This document shows positions 10,345-21,642 of a stretch of DNA of 64,000 bases, piece by piece. A model generated the notes under the pieces. It had not been told where the DNA came from. It searched no databases and worked only from the letters and a program-made list of their open reading frames with translations. The stretch comes from Verticillium longisporum (taxonomy: Eukaryota > Ascomycota > Sordariomycetes > Glomerellales > Plectosphaerellaceae), in contig JAETXT010000013.1 in assembly GCA_019188255.1 (NCBI GenBank), positions 558,001 through 622,000 on the forward strand. The letters are read 5' to 3'. A program made the translations under genes and the position numbers. Every line of letters begins with the position of its first letter. Position 1 is the stretch's first letter.

Positions 10345-11457
10345 GCTAGCACTGATATGGACCATGTTGGGAGCTAGTGGGAGGGCAACAAGCGAATGTG
10401 TATAGATTTTTGCCCAAACGGCGAGGTTGTGCATATGGGCTGGAGTTCGGAGGGCCTGTCAGCGCCTGGGAGGATGCAAGCCATGGGTCGGGGGTTGTCC
10501 CATTCTCAATCGTTTTTTTCTTGGGGCCCTTCATTTTATTTCTTTCGGTATCACTTTGCATTTTCCCTCTTTCTCACCCCCTCTCTCTATCTCTCTCCTC
10601 TTCAGACAGGTCTGTATCTTTCCTTAATATCTCGGCGGGCCTCTCTGCGTTTAGGGAAGAGTCACAGACACCTGTCGAGAGAGCAGCACCTCATGTACAC
10701 AGCATAGCGGCCCGGGGTTCAGGGATGGGTTGGAGCTCGTGCAAGAATTACATGAATTTTGGATGATGGATGACCGAGCATGATGTATCATGAGTATAAT
10801 GTTCAGCTAGCGGTCTTGGCTCGACAGCCTTGGGGAGGGCAAGTTGCAGTGAATGGCGAGCCAGGAAGATGGATGGAGGTTGAAACTGGCGTAGAAAGTC
10901 AAACAAGCCAAGCCAAGGTGTTGACCTTCCAAGACAGGGGGCTAGAAAGACGGACATGTTTACATAAGCAGCTGCCTGTCGGTCAATGACCCCAACATGC
11001 TCCCCTAACCCCCTGCCTCGCCAGCTGGGCACCACAACAGTCTAAGCCGTTTCGGGGGAGCAGTCCCCTTGAAGCCACGAGCGCACGCGCCAATCCAGCC
11101 GTTCCCTCCAGAAGGTTAGGTTGGCTGGCAGGAGCTTTTCTAACGTGTACCTTACCGTGCCTGCACTGGACCCCCCCCCCTCAGAACCGAACCCGACCAC
11201 CAAGCAAAAATCAATAGCCTTACCAGGGGACCATCTCTTGATTCTACTTTGTCGCAAACAGCCCCATCGTCTTCTTCATCTCCCACCGTCAGCTCCTTTG
11301 ATACCCAAGTTCCTCCGACCTCCATCGCGCATCTTCGAGCTCTTTTGCACCCCATACGAACCTTTCCAGACGAAGCTCGCCTCAGCTGGACCCTCCCATA
11401 CCCGATCGTCACCGCGACTGCCCCCGTCTACACAAAGAGGAGAGAGACAGAGAGAGC
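10345..11457. other. Intergenic region between the ZDS1-like and DUF2433 genes
   Basis: About 1.1 kb between tandem genes. It contains CT-rich tracts (about 10560-10610) and, just before the next ATG, a purine-rich GAGAGAGACAGAGAGAG stretch that is probably 5' leader. No other gene is seen. Confidence 0.5.
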
Positions 11458-13688
11458 ATGGCCGCCGTAAGTCCATCTCGAGCAAGCCCCGACTGGCGAC
11501 CTGGCTCTTACGTCGTACACCCTTGGAGCTGGCAAAGACTGACAACCGTGATACCATGCAGCCGCGTCAGTTCAACAACCCGGGCTTCACCCCCAACGGC
11601 GCCGCCCCCTTCTTCCCAACCAGGGCCGTGTCATCCAGACCGGTCCCATCAGAGTTCTCTGCATTGCCGATGTCCGAGGTATGCTAGCTTCACGAACAAG
11701 CGCTTTTGATGACCGTGTGTTGAGTTGACGTTTCGCTAGGCAACCTCAACTCCCTGAACGAGCTTGCCAAATCTGCCCGCGCCGACCACATCATCCACAC
11801 GGGTGACTTTGGTTTCTACGATGATACCTCCCTGGAACGGATCGCAGAGAAGTACGCTAGGCCCTCCTTCCCGGCGTGCTCCGTGCTCTATCCACCTCCC
11901 CCTTTGCAGACCATGCTGACCCGCCCACCCGCTAGGACCCTCAAGCACGTCGCCCAGTACTCTCCGCTGATTCCCGAGCCCATCAAAAAGTCGATCCAAC
12001 AAGGCGGCCCCGGTTCCGTCAAGAGCCGCTTTGCGCCCAGCGACCTTCCCCTCTCCGAGCTCTCTCTCCTGCTGAGCGGCGAAATCAAGCTCGATGTGCC
12101 CGTCTACACCGTTTGGGGCGCGTGCGAAGATGTCAGGGTGCTGGAGAAGTTCCGGTCCGGCGAGTACAAGGTCAACAACCTGCACATCATAGACGAGGCT
12201 CGGTCCATGCTGCTCGAGCTCGGAGGTGTCAAGTTGCGTCTCCTCGGTCTCGGCGGCGCCGTCGTTATGCACAAGCTCTTCGACAACGGCGAGGGACGGA
12301 CGACGATCGCCGGTGGCCAAGGCACCATGTGGACCACGCTTCTGCAGATGGGTGAGCTCGTCGACACTGCTCATCGCGTCTATGACCCGACTGAGACGCG
12401 CGTCTTCGTCACCCACGCCTCGCCCGCGCGCGAGGGTATCCTGAACCAGCTGTCCGTCACGCTGAAGGCCGATTTCTCCATCTCCGCCGGTCTGCATTTC
12501 CGTTACGGAAGCTCCTACAACGAGTTCAGCGTCAACCCGACCCTCGATCACTATCGCGGCAAGCTGGCCGCCTCCAAGGCGTCCTTCAACGACGTGTGGG
12601 AGACGGTCAAGAGCGAGGTGGAGCCTGCTATTTCTCAAAACGAAGCCCAACAGAACCTCCTCAAGAACGCTCTGGCTATCGTTGAGAAGATGCCCTCGAC
12701 TGCTGCCGGTGGCAATCCCTTCGGCGGCCCCGTCCAAGGCCAGGCTCAGCTGGGACAGGTCGACGAGAGCGCTTTCAAGAACATGTGGAACTTCAACCTG
12801 GCGGACGCTGCCTTTGGCTGGCTCGTCCTCGAGATCCAGGACGGAAGGATCGGAACGGAGATGCGCGCACAAGGCTTCAACTTCTCCCATAGGGGCGCGA
12901 AGCAGCAGCCCGGCGCCGCCCCTAGTGCTCCTCAGTCTGTCTCCAACGCTATCCCTGCCCCTCCCGCGACCCAGAGCACCGCCCCTCCCCCCACCAGCCG
13001 CCAGCCTTCGCAAGCCGCCAGCAAGCCAACAGTGGCTACGCCCGCCGCCGCACCAAAGCCCGGCACTCCTCAGCCGGCCGCGCCCCCCTCCGGTCCTGCC
13101 AAGGAGCAGGAGAAGCCCGCCGCCCCTGGGGCTGCCAACGGATCGACGAACGGACCGGAGCCCGTGTCGTCGCCTGCGCCTAAGACCCCCGCGCAGGATA
13201 TCATTGGTCTCTTCGTCATGAACGTCAACTCGGAGGAGCAGACGAAGGAGCTCTTCGACCCTGAGTACAGAGGCAAGATCACCAAGATTGAGAAGTGGGG
13301 CAACTCGAACAAGGTCGTGCAGTTCGCCAGCGCCGATGACCGTGACGCCGCCCTCAACAGCCTGCCCGAGGACCTGAAGACACGCGCCCAAGAGGACCGT
13401 TCGCGCCCTCTGGTGAAGATCTTTATCCACCGCGAGAGCAAGTTTGCCCCGCGCGGCGGTGCTGGTAGCTGGGGAAGCAGCCGCGGCGGTGCCGGTTCTG
13501 CCAACACGGGCAGTGGTTACCGCAGCGCTGGTGGAGCTAGTGATTCCGAGAGCAACCGCCGCGGTGGACGTGGAGGACGCGGCGGCGGCCGTGGCAGCGA
13601 GCGCGGCCGTGGACGTGGTCGCGGTGGCTTCAAGGGTGAGGGCGGTAGCTCTTCTCCCGCCCCGGCATCTGCCACGCCTGCCGAGTAA
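11458..13688 (+). CDS. DUF2433 family protein (metallophosphoesterase-like) with C-terminal RGG tail, one frameshift
   Basis: Four exons fit: 11458-11466, 11562-11678, 11740-11851 and 11936-13688. Donors are GTAAGT, GTATGC and GTACGC, with CTGAC branches before exons 2 and 4. The N-terminal fold contains IRVLCIADVRGNLNSLNEL and HIIHTGDFGFYDDTSL, with the D-x-x-x-N and GD motifs of metallophosphoesterases. It continues through VPVYTVWGACEDVRV and FVTHASPAREGIL. A Pro/Ala-rich linker follows, then a region reading IIGLFVMNVNSEEQTKELF. The tail from about 13560 is RGG-rich and suggests RNA binding. Exon 2 slips frame at CCC 11615-11617: one more C gives FFPNQGRVIQTGPIRV. The corrected length is 663 residues. 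The molecular function of the family is not established. Confidence 0.8.
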
Positions 13689-14848
13689 GAATCGTTTTAG
13701 GGTTAGTGAGGAAGCAGGTATTACGACGAAGAAACGGGAGACGGTCCAGGACGGAGGTTGTCAGGCAGAGCTGGGGGGCAAAGGGGTTTAGGGCAGTATG
13801 ACCCTCCACCTGTCACCCATGCCATGGAGAGATGTCCGCAGGGTCCAGTCTCCCGTCAAGTTTCGTCTATGCCCATACATAGACATGGGGCTCCTTCTTG
13901 TGCCCTTACCAGTCTGCTTACGAGCCTGCGGGTTCGTTTGACGGCAATCTCTTTTTTCTTTTTTTTTGTGCCACGGCAAGCAAAAGGGGGGAAAGGAAAG
14001 GGCCGGATGGGCCCGTTCACTGCTACCAATTCTTGTACGCGTACCGCCTTGATGAAGGCCCGGGGAGGTTTGGAGGAGTTAGCCAGGTTAGCCTAGTCTA
14101 GCTCGGGCAGGAGTTTTCGACGTTGCGGAATCGACAAAAGGATTTGAAATGTGATGGCTGTGCTTTGCTGTGACGTTGATTTCTTGAATGTTTTAATCTT
14201 TTGCGTTCGCTGGTGAAGCATGTACTGATAGACAATGTTTGTTAGCTAGGCGTGTCTTGTTATCATTTATCTGATTCACGAAGATGATGAGCTGCTGTGG
14301 GATGACTAGCTGTTGGCCGCAAGCTATTTAGCTATTTCACATCGCGGAACGAGAGCCCGGGAGTAAGAACGGCAATCCCTCCCCTAGTGTTTGATGCCTC
14401 AAGGTACGGCATGCGCAAATCAGGTACCGCGGCATAATCATGTCTCTCGTCCCCCAAGCATATACCTGGGCCGCTGTGACTAGGTAGTCACAGCGGCCCG
14501 TACCATCAGCCTAAGCCTACTTAAATAGTCTTTCCATTCAAAAAAAAAAAAAAAAACAGTGCTTGAAATGCTGACCTGAGAGCAGGCTCCAAGACCTGCA
14601 TCTTGTCAAGTCACTTGCACAAAAGAACAGTACGACCTGTGGGCGACTCAGAGTGCTTCTATCATTCATTCTCTGACGGCATACCCCAGTTCCACGGCAG
14701 ACGACCCCCGCCTGTATACAATAATGCAACATGTTGGTACAAGAAATACAGCCCCCTCCCCTCATTGTCCGACATGCCGTCACTTATCCCCCCCCGCCCT
14801 TCCCCCCCCAACCCCGCCCCAAAACAGGCCCAGGACACGGCCCGGCCC
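13689..14848. other. Convergent 3' intergenic region with a perfect inverted repeat
   Basis: This is the gap between the 3' ends of the DUF2433 gene (+) and COQ5 (-). It contains a perfect 15-bp inverted repeat (14468-14499), a run of 17 A (14540-14556) and C-rich tracts near 14790-14820. No gene is seen. Confidence 0.55.
14468..14499. repeat. Perfect 15-bp inverted repeat with a 2-bp spacer
   Basis: The left arm, GGGCCGCTGTGACTA (14468-14482), is exactly complementary to the right arm at 14485-14499, with GG between. It lies between two convergent genes, 41 bp before an A17 tract. It could form a stable hairpin in either strand's transcript or act as a protein-binding dyad; neither is shown. 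Confidence 0.9.
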
Positions 14849-15859
14849 TCAGAGCGGCTTCATGCCCTTGTGAATGGCAGCAATACCGCCCGTGAGGTCC
14901 TCATAGCCGTCACCGGCAACCTCAAAGCCGGCAGCGACAATCATGTCGCGGAACTCCTCCTGGGAGGGGAAGCGCTCGATGCTCTCGACGAGGTACTGGT
15001 AGCTGTCGCGGTCGCCGGCGACGAGCTGGCCGATGAGGGGAATGGCGGAGAAGCTCCAGCGCTTGTAGGCAAAGTTGAGCAGCGGGTGCTTGTCGACCTT
15101 GCTGAACTCGAGGCAGGCGAAGACGCCGCCGGGCTTGAGGACGCGGCGGGCCTCGGCGAGGGCGGCGGGGATGTTGGTGAAGTTGCGGATGCCGAAGGCG
15201 ACGGTGTAGAGGTCGACCGAGCTGTCGGGGACGGCGCCGTCGGGCAGCCGCTCGGCGTTGGCTTCGAGAAAGGAGAGCGAGGCCTGGTGGTGCGCTGGCA
15301 GGGCGCGCGAGCGGTCGCGGCCGACGCCTAGCATCGAGGGGTTGATGTCGGAGATGGTCACGCGGAGGTCGGCTGGGACGCCGGCTGGGGCGGCGCGGTC
15401 GGCGGCTGCGAGGAGGCGGAAGGCAATGTCGCCTGTGCCGCCGGCTATGTCGAGAATGTGCTGCGGTGTCGGGGGGTTGGTGGAGGAGAGGCCGGGCGAG
15501 AGGGAGGATACGAATTGGTCCCTGGGAAAATGTCAGCGATATGTTGAGAGGTGGACAGAACGGGGGGCACGCGGGAGCACTGACTTCCATATCCTGTGCC
15601 AGCCAAAGGACATCATATCGTTCATGCGATCATACGAGTCGGCCACGCTGTGGAAGACGCCAGCGACACGATCGGCCTTTTCGGACTCGAGGACGGTTTC
15701 ATAGCCAAAGTGAGTGGTCTTGGTAGGGTCGTTAGATGGGGGGGCTTCGCGACGCTGGGCCGTCGGGGCGAAGGCCCGGCGTTGAAGGGGCGTGGCATTG
15801 ATGTGTCGGGAGAGGGTTCGCAGGCCCGTGGATGGGCGAAGGGCGCGCGTTGTCGCCAT
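14849..15859 (-). CDS. COQ5: 2-methoxy-6-polyprenyl-1,4-benzoquinol methylase, mitochondrial (COQ5)
   Basis: COQ5 is the S-adenosylmethionine-dependent C-methyltransferase of ubiquinone synthesis, at the matrix face of the mitochondrial inner membrane. Exon 1 is 15585-15859 and exon 2 is 14849-15521. The intron 15522-15584 (GTCAGT donor, CAG acceptor) rejoins WK and DQFVSSLS in frame. The product is 315 residues. The Arg/Thr-rich, acid-free N terminus fits a mitochondrial presequence. UbiE/COQ5 motifs present include [20 protein letters not shown], the SAM-binding [31 protein letters not shown] and [11 protein letters not shown]. The C terminus, [13 protein letters not shown], is typical. The gene is intact, in contrast to several neighbours. 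It converges with the DUF2433 gene. Confidence 0.96.
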
Positions 15860-16061
15860 CGTGGTTGTCTTGGAGGGGGGGCGTGATATGTCCTGGGTTG
15901 AAAGTCAGCTCGATTGATGCATCTCTCGATCGTCCCGTCATGACGGAAATTTTAGTGGGGCGCGGAATACGGAGCGATCATTGTGGCGTCCCCGAAACGT
16001 CAAGCCACATGCTTGACTTTGACCCTTTTCCTACCATCACCACATGAGGGCGAAACTTACG

Positions 16062-16226
16062 TTAGACGGACGTGATGGTCGTCTCTGTACGGCGGGCTGG
16101 GCGAGTTCGGACGTTGTTCATCAGGTCGGCAAAGTTGTCGATCTGTCGCCAGCCGAGGTAGGCAAGTCCGCACACAACGCCGAGAACGCAGATGATAAGG
16201 ATCGCCAGTTGGCCCGATGGTCCCAT
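16062..16226 (-). CDS. Possible 54-residue single-pass membrane protein
   Basis: The ATG at 16226-16224 has a near-ideal context (ACCATGG). It opens a 54-codon frame beginning MGPSGQLAILIICVLG. A hydrophobic stretch of about 20 residues could span a membrane. It is followed by WRQIDNFADLMNN and a basic Thr/Arg-rich tail, ending in TAA. The gene lies 200 bp upstream of COQ5 on the same strand. I do not recognise a family. It could be a real small membrane protein or a chance ORF; the start context and composition favour the former only modestly. Confidence 0.35.
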   Translation of the reverse strand: MGPSGQLAILIICVLGVVCGLAYLGWRQIDNFADLMNNVRTRPARRTETTITSV

Positions 16227-17755
16227 GGTATGTACGAGAAGGCTGAAGGTTGATTCTTTGTTTCTGCTCGCTTGAATCTGATTTAAGACGGCTGATCGGT
16301 TGGTTCGCGTTGTATGGGGATGCAACCAAGGTTCTGAATGCGGTACCTACCCAAGAATATCGGGTTTGGGGTGTGATGGAAAGAGCCTCGAAAATGCATT
16401 GCGAGTTATTCTGTTGCCTGTATGATATCTGCTTGCCATCCCCTCTGCCACGCCACGCGTAACGCGCAACGCGTGGTGATGAATCAAGTGCCTAGCAACG
16501 CGCAACAGGCAGAGTGCTGGCAAGAGTTGCTAGGCCTCAGTCGTAGGACGATCTGATGACTGATTTTACTCGTCGCATAAGCGCCATATCACTCAACAGT
16601 GCCTTCGTAGGGTTATGGGGTTGAACAGCAGACGGCGCGGCCTGCTCCTCAAGACTCTGCCGTACTCGATATTTTCACGGCGGCCCTCAGAGCCCACTCT
16701 ACATTTTGCCTCAATACGGAATGCATATTGTACTAAGCCACAAGCCAAGGTGCACGGTCAAGCCTGGTCATGAAGTTGCTAGCTATATGCAACGAGCCTG
16801 CTCATGGTGTCAGCAAGGCTGTATGCGGACTCGAGCCTGTCGTCCTGGCGTAAACCCGTTTGTCTCTATTCCGATTTTTTGAGGCATTAGAGAATCAGAG
16901 CTGATAAATTTGGACAAATTGATTCGAGCCTAATCAGCTAAATCGGCTGAAATACTGTGACTACGTAGACAGTGTTTAAATTGGAATTCTTGGTCAACCA
17001 GGTGCTGGAGATCGTTGTAGCCCTAACTTGAGGGATACACAACAGCAAAGAGAGACAATTTAAGGTTTCTCGTGCATGGCTTCAATATGCATTTTCCCTT
17101 CTCTTTCAATGCGTGGTTTCTTAGCTTTACCAAAAACTATGAGCACAGCCTCCAATTCACATTTCGCCTACTGTAAGCACAAACTTAACTGATGGGAACA
17201 GAGCATCAATGATATGCACGCCTCGGACCATTCCACAGGCACAAGTTATATACGTATACGCCCAGTAACCTTGCTCAATGCCAGCCAAAGATGCCTAAAA
17301 TAGACCGAGAAAGAGACTTCTAAGATAGCCATCCAAATGGCCCTTGTATTCCACGCCCCTGACGACTACCCATACTGCGGCTACGTGCGCTTGTAGTGAG
17401 CCAGCCCAAAATCCGGGGTCTCCAATCCCAGCGGCAATGCACGGGCCATGAGCCCCCCCTATCTCCGCTGGCTGCTTCGCTGGCTGCTTCGCTGGCTGCT
17501 TCGCTCCCCTGGCTCCCTCACAAGACCCCTCAAGGCCGACTGAGACCGTCGCTTTCTGTCGGCTCAACATGACGTCGGCTCCCAAAGGCATTCAGTCGGC
17601 ATTGGCCCTCTCGTCTCGTTGCTTCGTTTCGCCTCGATTCAACTGCTACCGTCTTGGTCCATTGTGCTTTACTCTTGTGTTTTTGAAGAGAAGGGATAAT
17701 CACACGAGGTTCTGTCTGTCATCACCAAAAAGAGTTTCACAGAACGGGCAGCATC
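16227..17755. other. Intergenic region with A/T-richer island and short repeat
   Basis: About 1.5 kb between divergent genes. The part at about 16850-17250 is visibly richer in A and T than the surrounding coding DNA and holds no coherent frame. It may be a decayed element, though I cannot identify one. A 12-bp tandem repeat occurs at 17467-17502. The last 150 bp are probably the leader of the next gene. Confidence 0.45.
17467..17502. repeat. Three perfect tandem copies of GCTGGCTGCTTC
   Basis: The copies lie at 17467-17478, 17479-17490 and 17491-17502, about 250 bp upstream of the E1 alpha start codon. Confidence 0.9.
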
Positions 17756-19188
17756 ATGAAGTCAAGAGTCCTCCGATCAGCAGCGCACCTGCGCTCGGCC
17801 CGTCTCGCGAGCCCCTCCACCTCGACCCCCCGCCTCACCCTCTCCGCCCGCGTCGCCAGCTCCCTCTCGCAGAAGCCCAACGCGAACCACGTCTCGTTTC
17901 CTGGCGCCGTCAAGAGCGCCTTCACGCACACGCTCAAGTACGAGACGCCCTCCGACTACCCGGCCCTGTCGACCTACCGCGTCGTCGACCAGGATGGCAT
18001 CGTCGTCGACGAGAGCTTCAAGCCGGATCTAAGCGATGACGAGGTCATCAAGCTGTACAAGGACATGGTCTACATCTCGATCATGGATCTCATCATGTTC
18101 GACGCCCAACGGCAGGGCCGGCTGAGCTTCTACATGGTGTCGGCAGGCGAGGAGGCGCTGAGCGTCGGTTCCGCCAGCGTGCTGGCGCCCGAGGACGTCG
18201 TCTTTTGCCAGTACAGAGAGCAGGGTGTCTTCAAGCAGAGGGGGTTCACGACGTCAGACTTTATGAGCCAGCTGTTCGCCAACGCCAAAGACCCCGGCCG
18301 CGGCCGGAACATGCCTGTGCACTACGGCAGCAAGGAACTGAACATTGTATGTATACAACCACGTTGATGCCAATTGGCCCCCGAACAGCCCAAGCCACTG
18401 ACACGGGCATGCAGCACTCCATCTCCTCGCCGTTGGCGACGCAGCTCCCGCAGGCCTCGGGGGCGGCGTACGCGCTCAAGATGCAGCGCCTGCACGACCC
18501 CAGCATCCCGCCGCGCGTCGTGGCGGCGTACTTTGGCGAGGGCGCCGCCAGCGAGGGCGACTTCCACGCGGCGCTCAACATGGCGGCGACGCGGTCGTGC
18601 CCGGCGCTCTTCATCTGCCGCAACAACGGGTACGCCATCTCGACGCCGACGCTGGACCAGTACCGGGGCGACGGCATCGCGAGCCGCGGCCTCGGCTACG
18701 GCATCGACACGGTGCGCGTCGACGGCAACGACTTTTGGGCGGTGCGCGAGGCGACCAAGCGGGCACGCGCCATGGCGCTGCGCGAAGGCGGGCGGCCCGT
18801 CCTCATCGAGGCCATGACCTACCGTGTCAGCCACCACAGCACGTCCGACGACTCGTTTGCGTACCGCGCGCGCGTCGAGGTCGAGGACTGGAAGCGGCGC
18901 GACAACCCCATCACGCGGCTGCGCAAGTGGATGGAGGCCAGGGGCATCTGGGACGAGGGCAAGGAGAAGACGTGCCGCGACGAGACGAGGAGCGAGGTGC
19001 TCAAGGGGTTCCGGGAGGCCGAGGCTATGAAGAAGCCGCCCATGCGCTCGATGTTTGAAGACGTCTACGAGGAGCTGACGCCGGATCTGAAGAATCAAAT
19101 GGCCCAACTCAAGGCGCATTTGGAGAAGTACCCTGACGAGTACGACTGCAGTGAGTTTGAGGGCGGTGCTGACAGTCTCAAGCCATGA
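17756..19188 (+). CDS. 2-oxoisovalerate dehydrogenase subunit alpha, mitochondrial (branched-chain keto-acid dehydrogenase E1 alpha)
   Basis: This is the thiamine-diphosphate E1 alpha subunit of the complex that oxidatively decarboxylates the 2-oxo acids of Val, Leu and Ile in the mitochondrial matrix. Exons are 17756-18346 and 18415-19188. The intron (GTATGT donor, GCAG acceptor) joins KELNI to HSISSPLATQ. The protein is 454 residues. The first about 45 residues are Arg/Ser-rich and acid-free, as expected for an import signal. Visible motifs are FCQYREQGVF, the ThDP-binding FGEGAASEGDFHAALN and CRNNGYAIST, and the phosphorylation-loop region YRVSHHSTSDDSFAYR. This last motif separates BCKDHA from pyruvate dehydrogenase E1 alpha. 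The gene is intact. Confidence 0.96.
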
Positions 19189-21481
19189 TGGCGGGCTGTA
19201 GGTTGATGGGGGGTATGCAGCATTACTTTAGAAAGAAAAAGAAGGAGAGCCAAAGATGCTCAGATGATTCATGACTTGTCTTATCCTCGAGGGCTACCCA
19301 TGAGCTTCATGAGTACTCGCTGTGAATCCAGAAGAATGGTGGCCTGGCACCTGCCTAGGTAGCCGGAAAGCTCTGCCGCCGGGAGTTCTTGCCTTGCAAG
19401 ACCGGAACGGCACCTACCTGGTACCTGCTGGATGCGCCTTACGCTGAACAACGTCAGAGCACCGTCAAGAGAGACTTGGGTCAGGCAGGCGCACTCTCTC
19501 ACTTGAGGTAGGCATATTCAACCTGATCTTGGAGGGCCAGGATACGCTTGTACTTGGCAACGGGACGCGAGTTGAGAAGTCCTCACCGATCATCCTATCA
19601 GTGCTAATATGAACCGAATGCGTGCCATAGTCGCATGCTTTCCTCAACACGAGTTGGACTTGCGTGCTCGGCCATGCCCATACCGAAAGAAATGATTAAC
19701 ACTATATATACCTTGGGGGTTGCGAGATGGTCCTTTGCTGCCTGTGTCCAGGACGCAGGACATCTAGACGATTATCGATCTCGGTTTCACGTGGAGTTGA
19801 GGCAAGGAGCAATCATGTATGTTCACTTTCAGCCACATATTCGACGGCTGATGCACAGATCAGTAGGTCACGTCATCTCCGTGGTCATATCGACATGGTA
19901 GGGATACCAGCCAGCACTTCAGTGATTGACGTGAAGGCAGCGGATAGCTTGTATGATGAAATATGCTTCGTTTTGTTGGAATATCCATGTTAACGCCTAC
20001 ATGTTGTTCACAGCAGAAGGCAGCAAGCGAGGCAATAGCGCTCGCTTTAAAACGAACGATGGAAAGAAGTGTGGCGAGAGGAGCCAGGCCAGGAGTCGTG
20101 CTTGCCATGGGGTGGCTCATCAAAGCTTCCATGTCAGTGCTGAAATCCTGAGTAGTTCTCATATAGAGGAGCGGGAATGTTAGCCTCAAGGTTTCGTCTG
20201 ATTGAGTCTGTTCGTTGCATCTTGTGCTTCATTGATGAACGACCCACAATCCAATGACCCGACCTGGGCCATCGTGGGCTTTTGGAGGCGACGGCGGCGG
20301 GTTCCTACACAGGATGGAGGAGCTAGCGGGCACAGCAAACTTTGGACATATGCATTGGACCATAATAGAAATTCAAATCAACACTTAATCACCACTGAGG
20401 GGGGTCGAATGTCTGCAAAATATTCCAGCTGCAATATGTGAACCCGTCTATGATGACTTTCGTGACACAGCGCAGCCCCCCCAAAGGACGACATACTCGG
20501 TTGTAGTAATAACAAACTTGTAGGCCTCTGTAGGATCGGAAGTATGCCTGGATCTCGGATAAAAAGAGTGCAGACATTAACACTGGTAAGGACGGCAGGC
20601 CCAGTACGACCATTGCAGCAATGGCTGTCCAGCGTCTCGTCGTGGTAATACTACACATTGCCAAAATGACCATAAGTCCTGGGCGAAGAGGATGACAGCT
20701 GCGCTAACCGGATCTGTTGAGCATCATGGATTTGTGACATGGCGTGGAGCCCCCCGGCGGTAGAGGTACTTGCAGCTGCGTCACCAGATGGCAGTGCGGC
20801 CAAGTCCCGCGTCCCGCTAGCACGCACACGCACAAGAGAGACAGAGAGCCGCGAGGAGGGGCCACAAGCTATTGCATCAGTCATCATCCGCTGTCGACGT
20901 TGGTTGGTGGTGTCCATGGACCAGACCAGACAGACGAGAGACCCCAAAGTGGCACGGCACGCAACGCAGCACAAGAAAAGCAAAGTATACCGTACATAGC
21001 CTTCCTTTGCAGCCCAAACTCCCCGAACACCATTTTCCTACACAGCGACACAATCTCTCCGGACAGGATACGGAGCGTCTTTGCCCCTCTTCATCCCCCT
21101 CGCGAAACAGCCACCATCCCCCGAAGACAAAGACAGCAAGGACAACACCCGCAGACCCCCCTTGGCAGACGGCTCGAACCGCCTCGCTCGACACCCCACT
21201 ACATCCATGACCGACCGCCGAACACCGCTCTCCATCCAAGTCGCGCCTCGAGCCTAACCCCTCCAGCGAACGGGCGTCATCTCAACCGGCCGTTGCACCG
21301 ACTGTACGGACACACGTATACACATACCATAGCCTTCTCGACGCTCCCACCAACGAAACTATCCCTCTGCCCGAGAGCTTGACACAAGGCAGCCAGAAAG
21401 AAAGAAGAAGAGCAGGGTACAAACAGCACACTGCTCGTGGTCCATCGCCAGCTATTGCTGCCCTGTCTGATGGCGTGATCC
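19189..21481. other. Intergenic region
   Basis: About 2.3 kb. Small CCTAGGTAGC / ACCTGGTACC dyads occur near 19350-19430. From about 21000 to 21470 the strand is pyrimidine- and C-rich, like a fungal 5' leader, just before the exon-like ORF at 21482. No conserved coding region was recognised in the rest. Confidence 0.45.
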
Positions 21482-21642
21482 ATGGCAGAACGAACATCTT
21501 CTGCAACTCCGCGCTTCAGACCGGCAGCCGACTACAACGACGACGTTTATCTTACGACGACAGTGCCGTCGACGGCCACAAGACAGCCAGCTCTCGGCCT
21601 CGGGTCTTCCTCCCGAGACGACTCCATATCGCCTTCACAGAG
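21482..21642 (+). other. Orphan exon-like ORF, possible remnant or first exon of an unidentified gene
   Basis: An ATG at 21482 opens MAERTSSATPRFRPAADYND and continues with a Ser/Thr-rich, protein-like sequence ending RDDSISPSQR. A GTCAGT donor-like site follows at 21643. A CT-rich leader-like region precedes it, as expected for a genuine start. No downstream exon continuing a recognisable protein is seen before UFD4 begins at 22675. It may be the 5' end of a gene whose body has been lost, a first exon with an unrecognised partner, or chance. I cannot name a family. Confidence 0.3.

Noticed and set aside
11736..13430. 564-codon open frame antisense to the DUF2433 gene
   Set aside because: It lies wholly antisense to a conserved gene, is Leu/Gly/Arg-rich from GC-biased codons, and has no domain.
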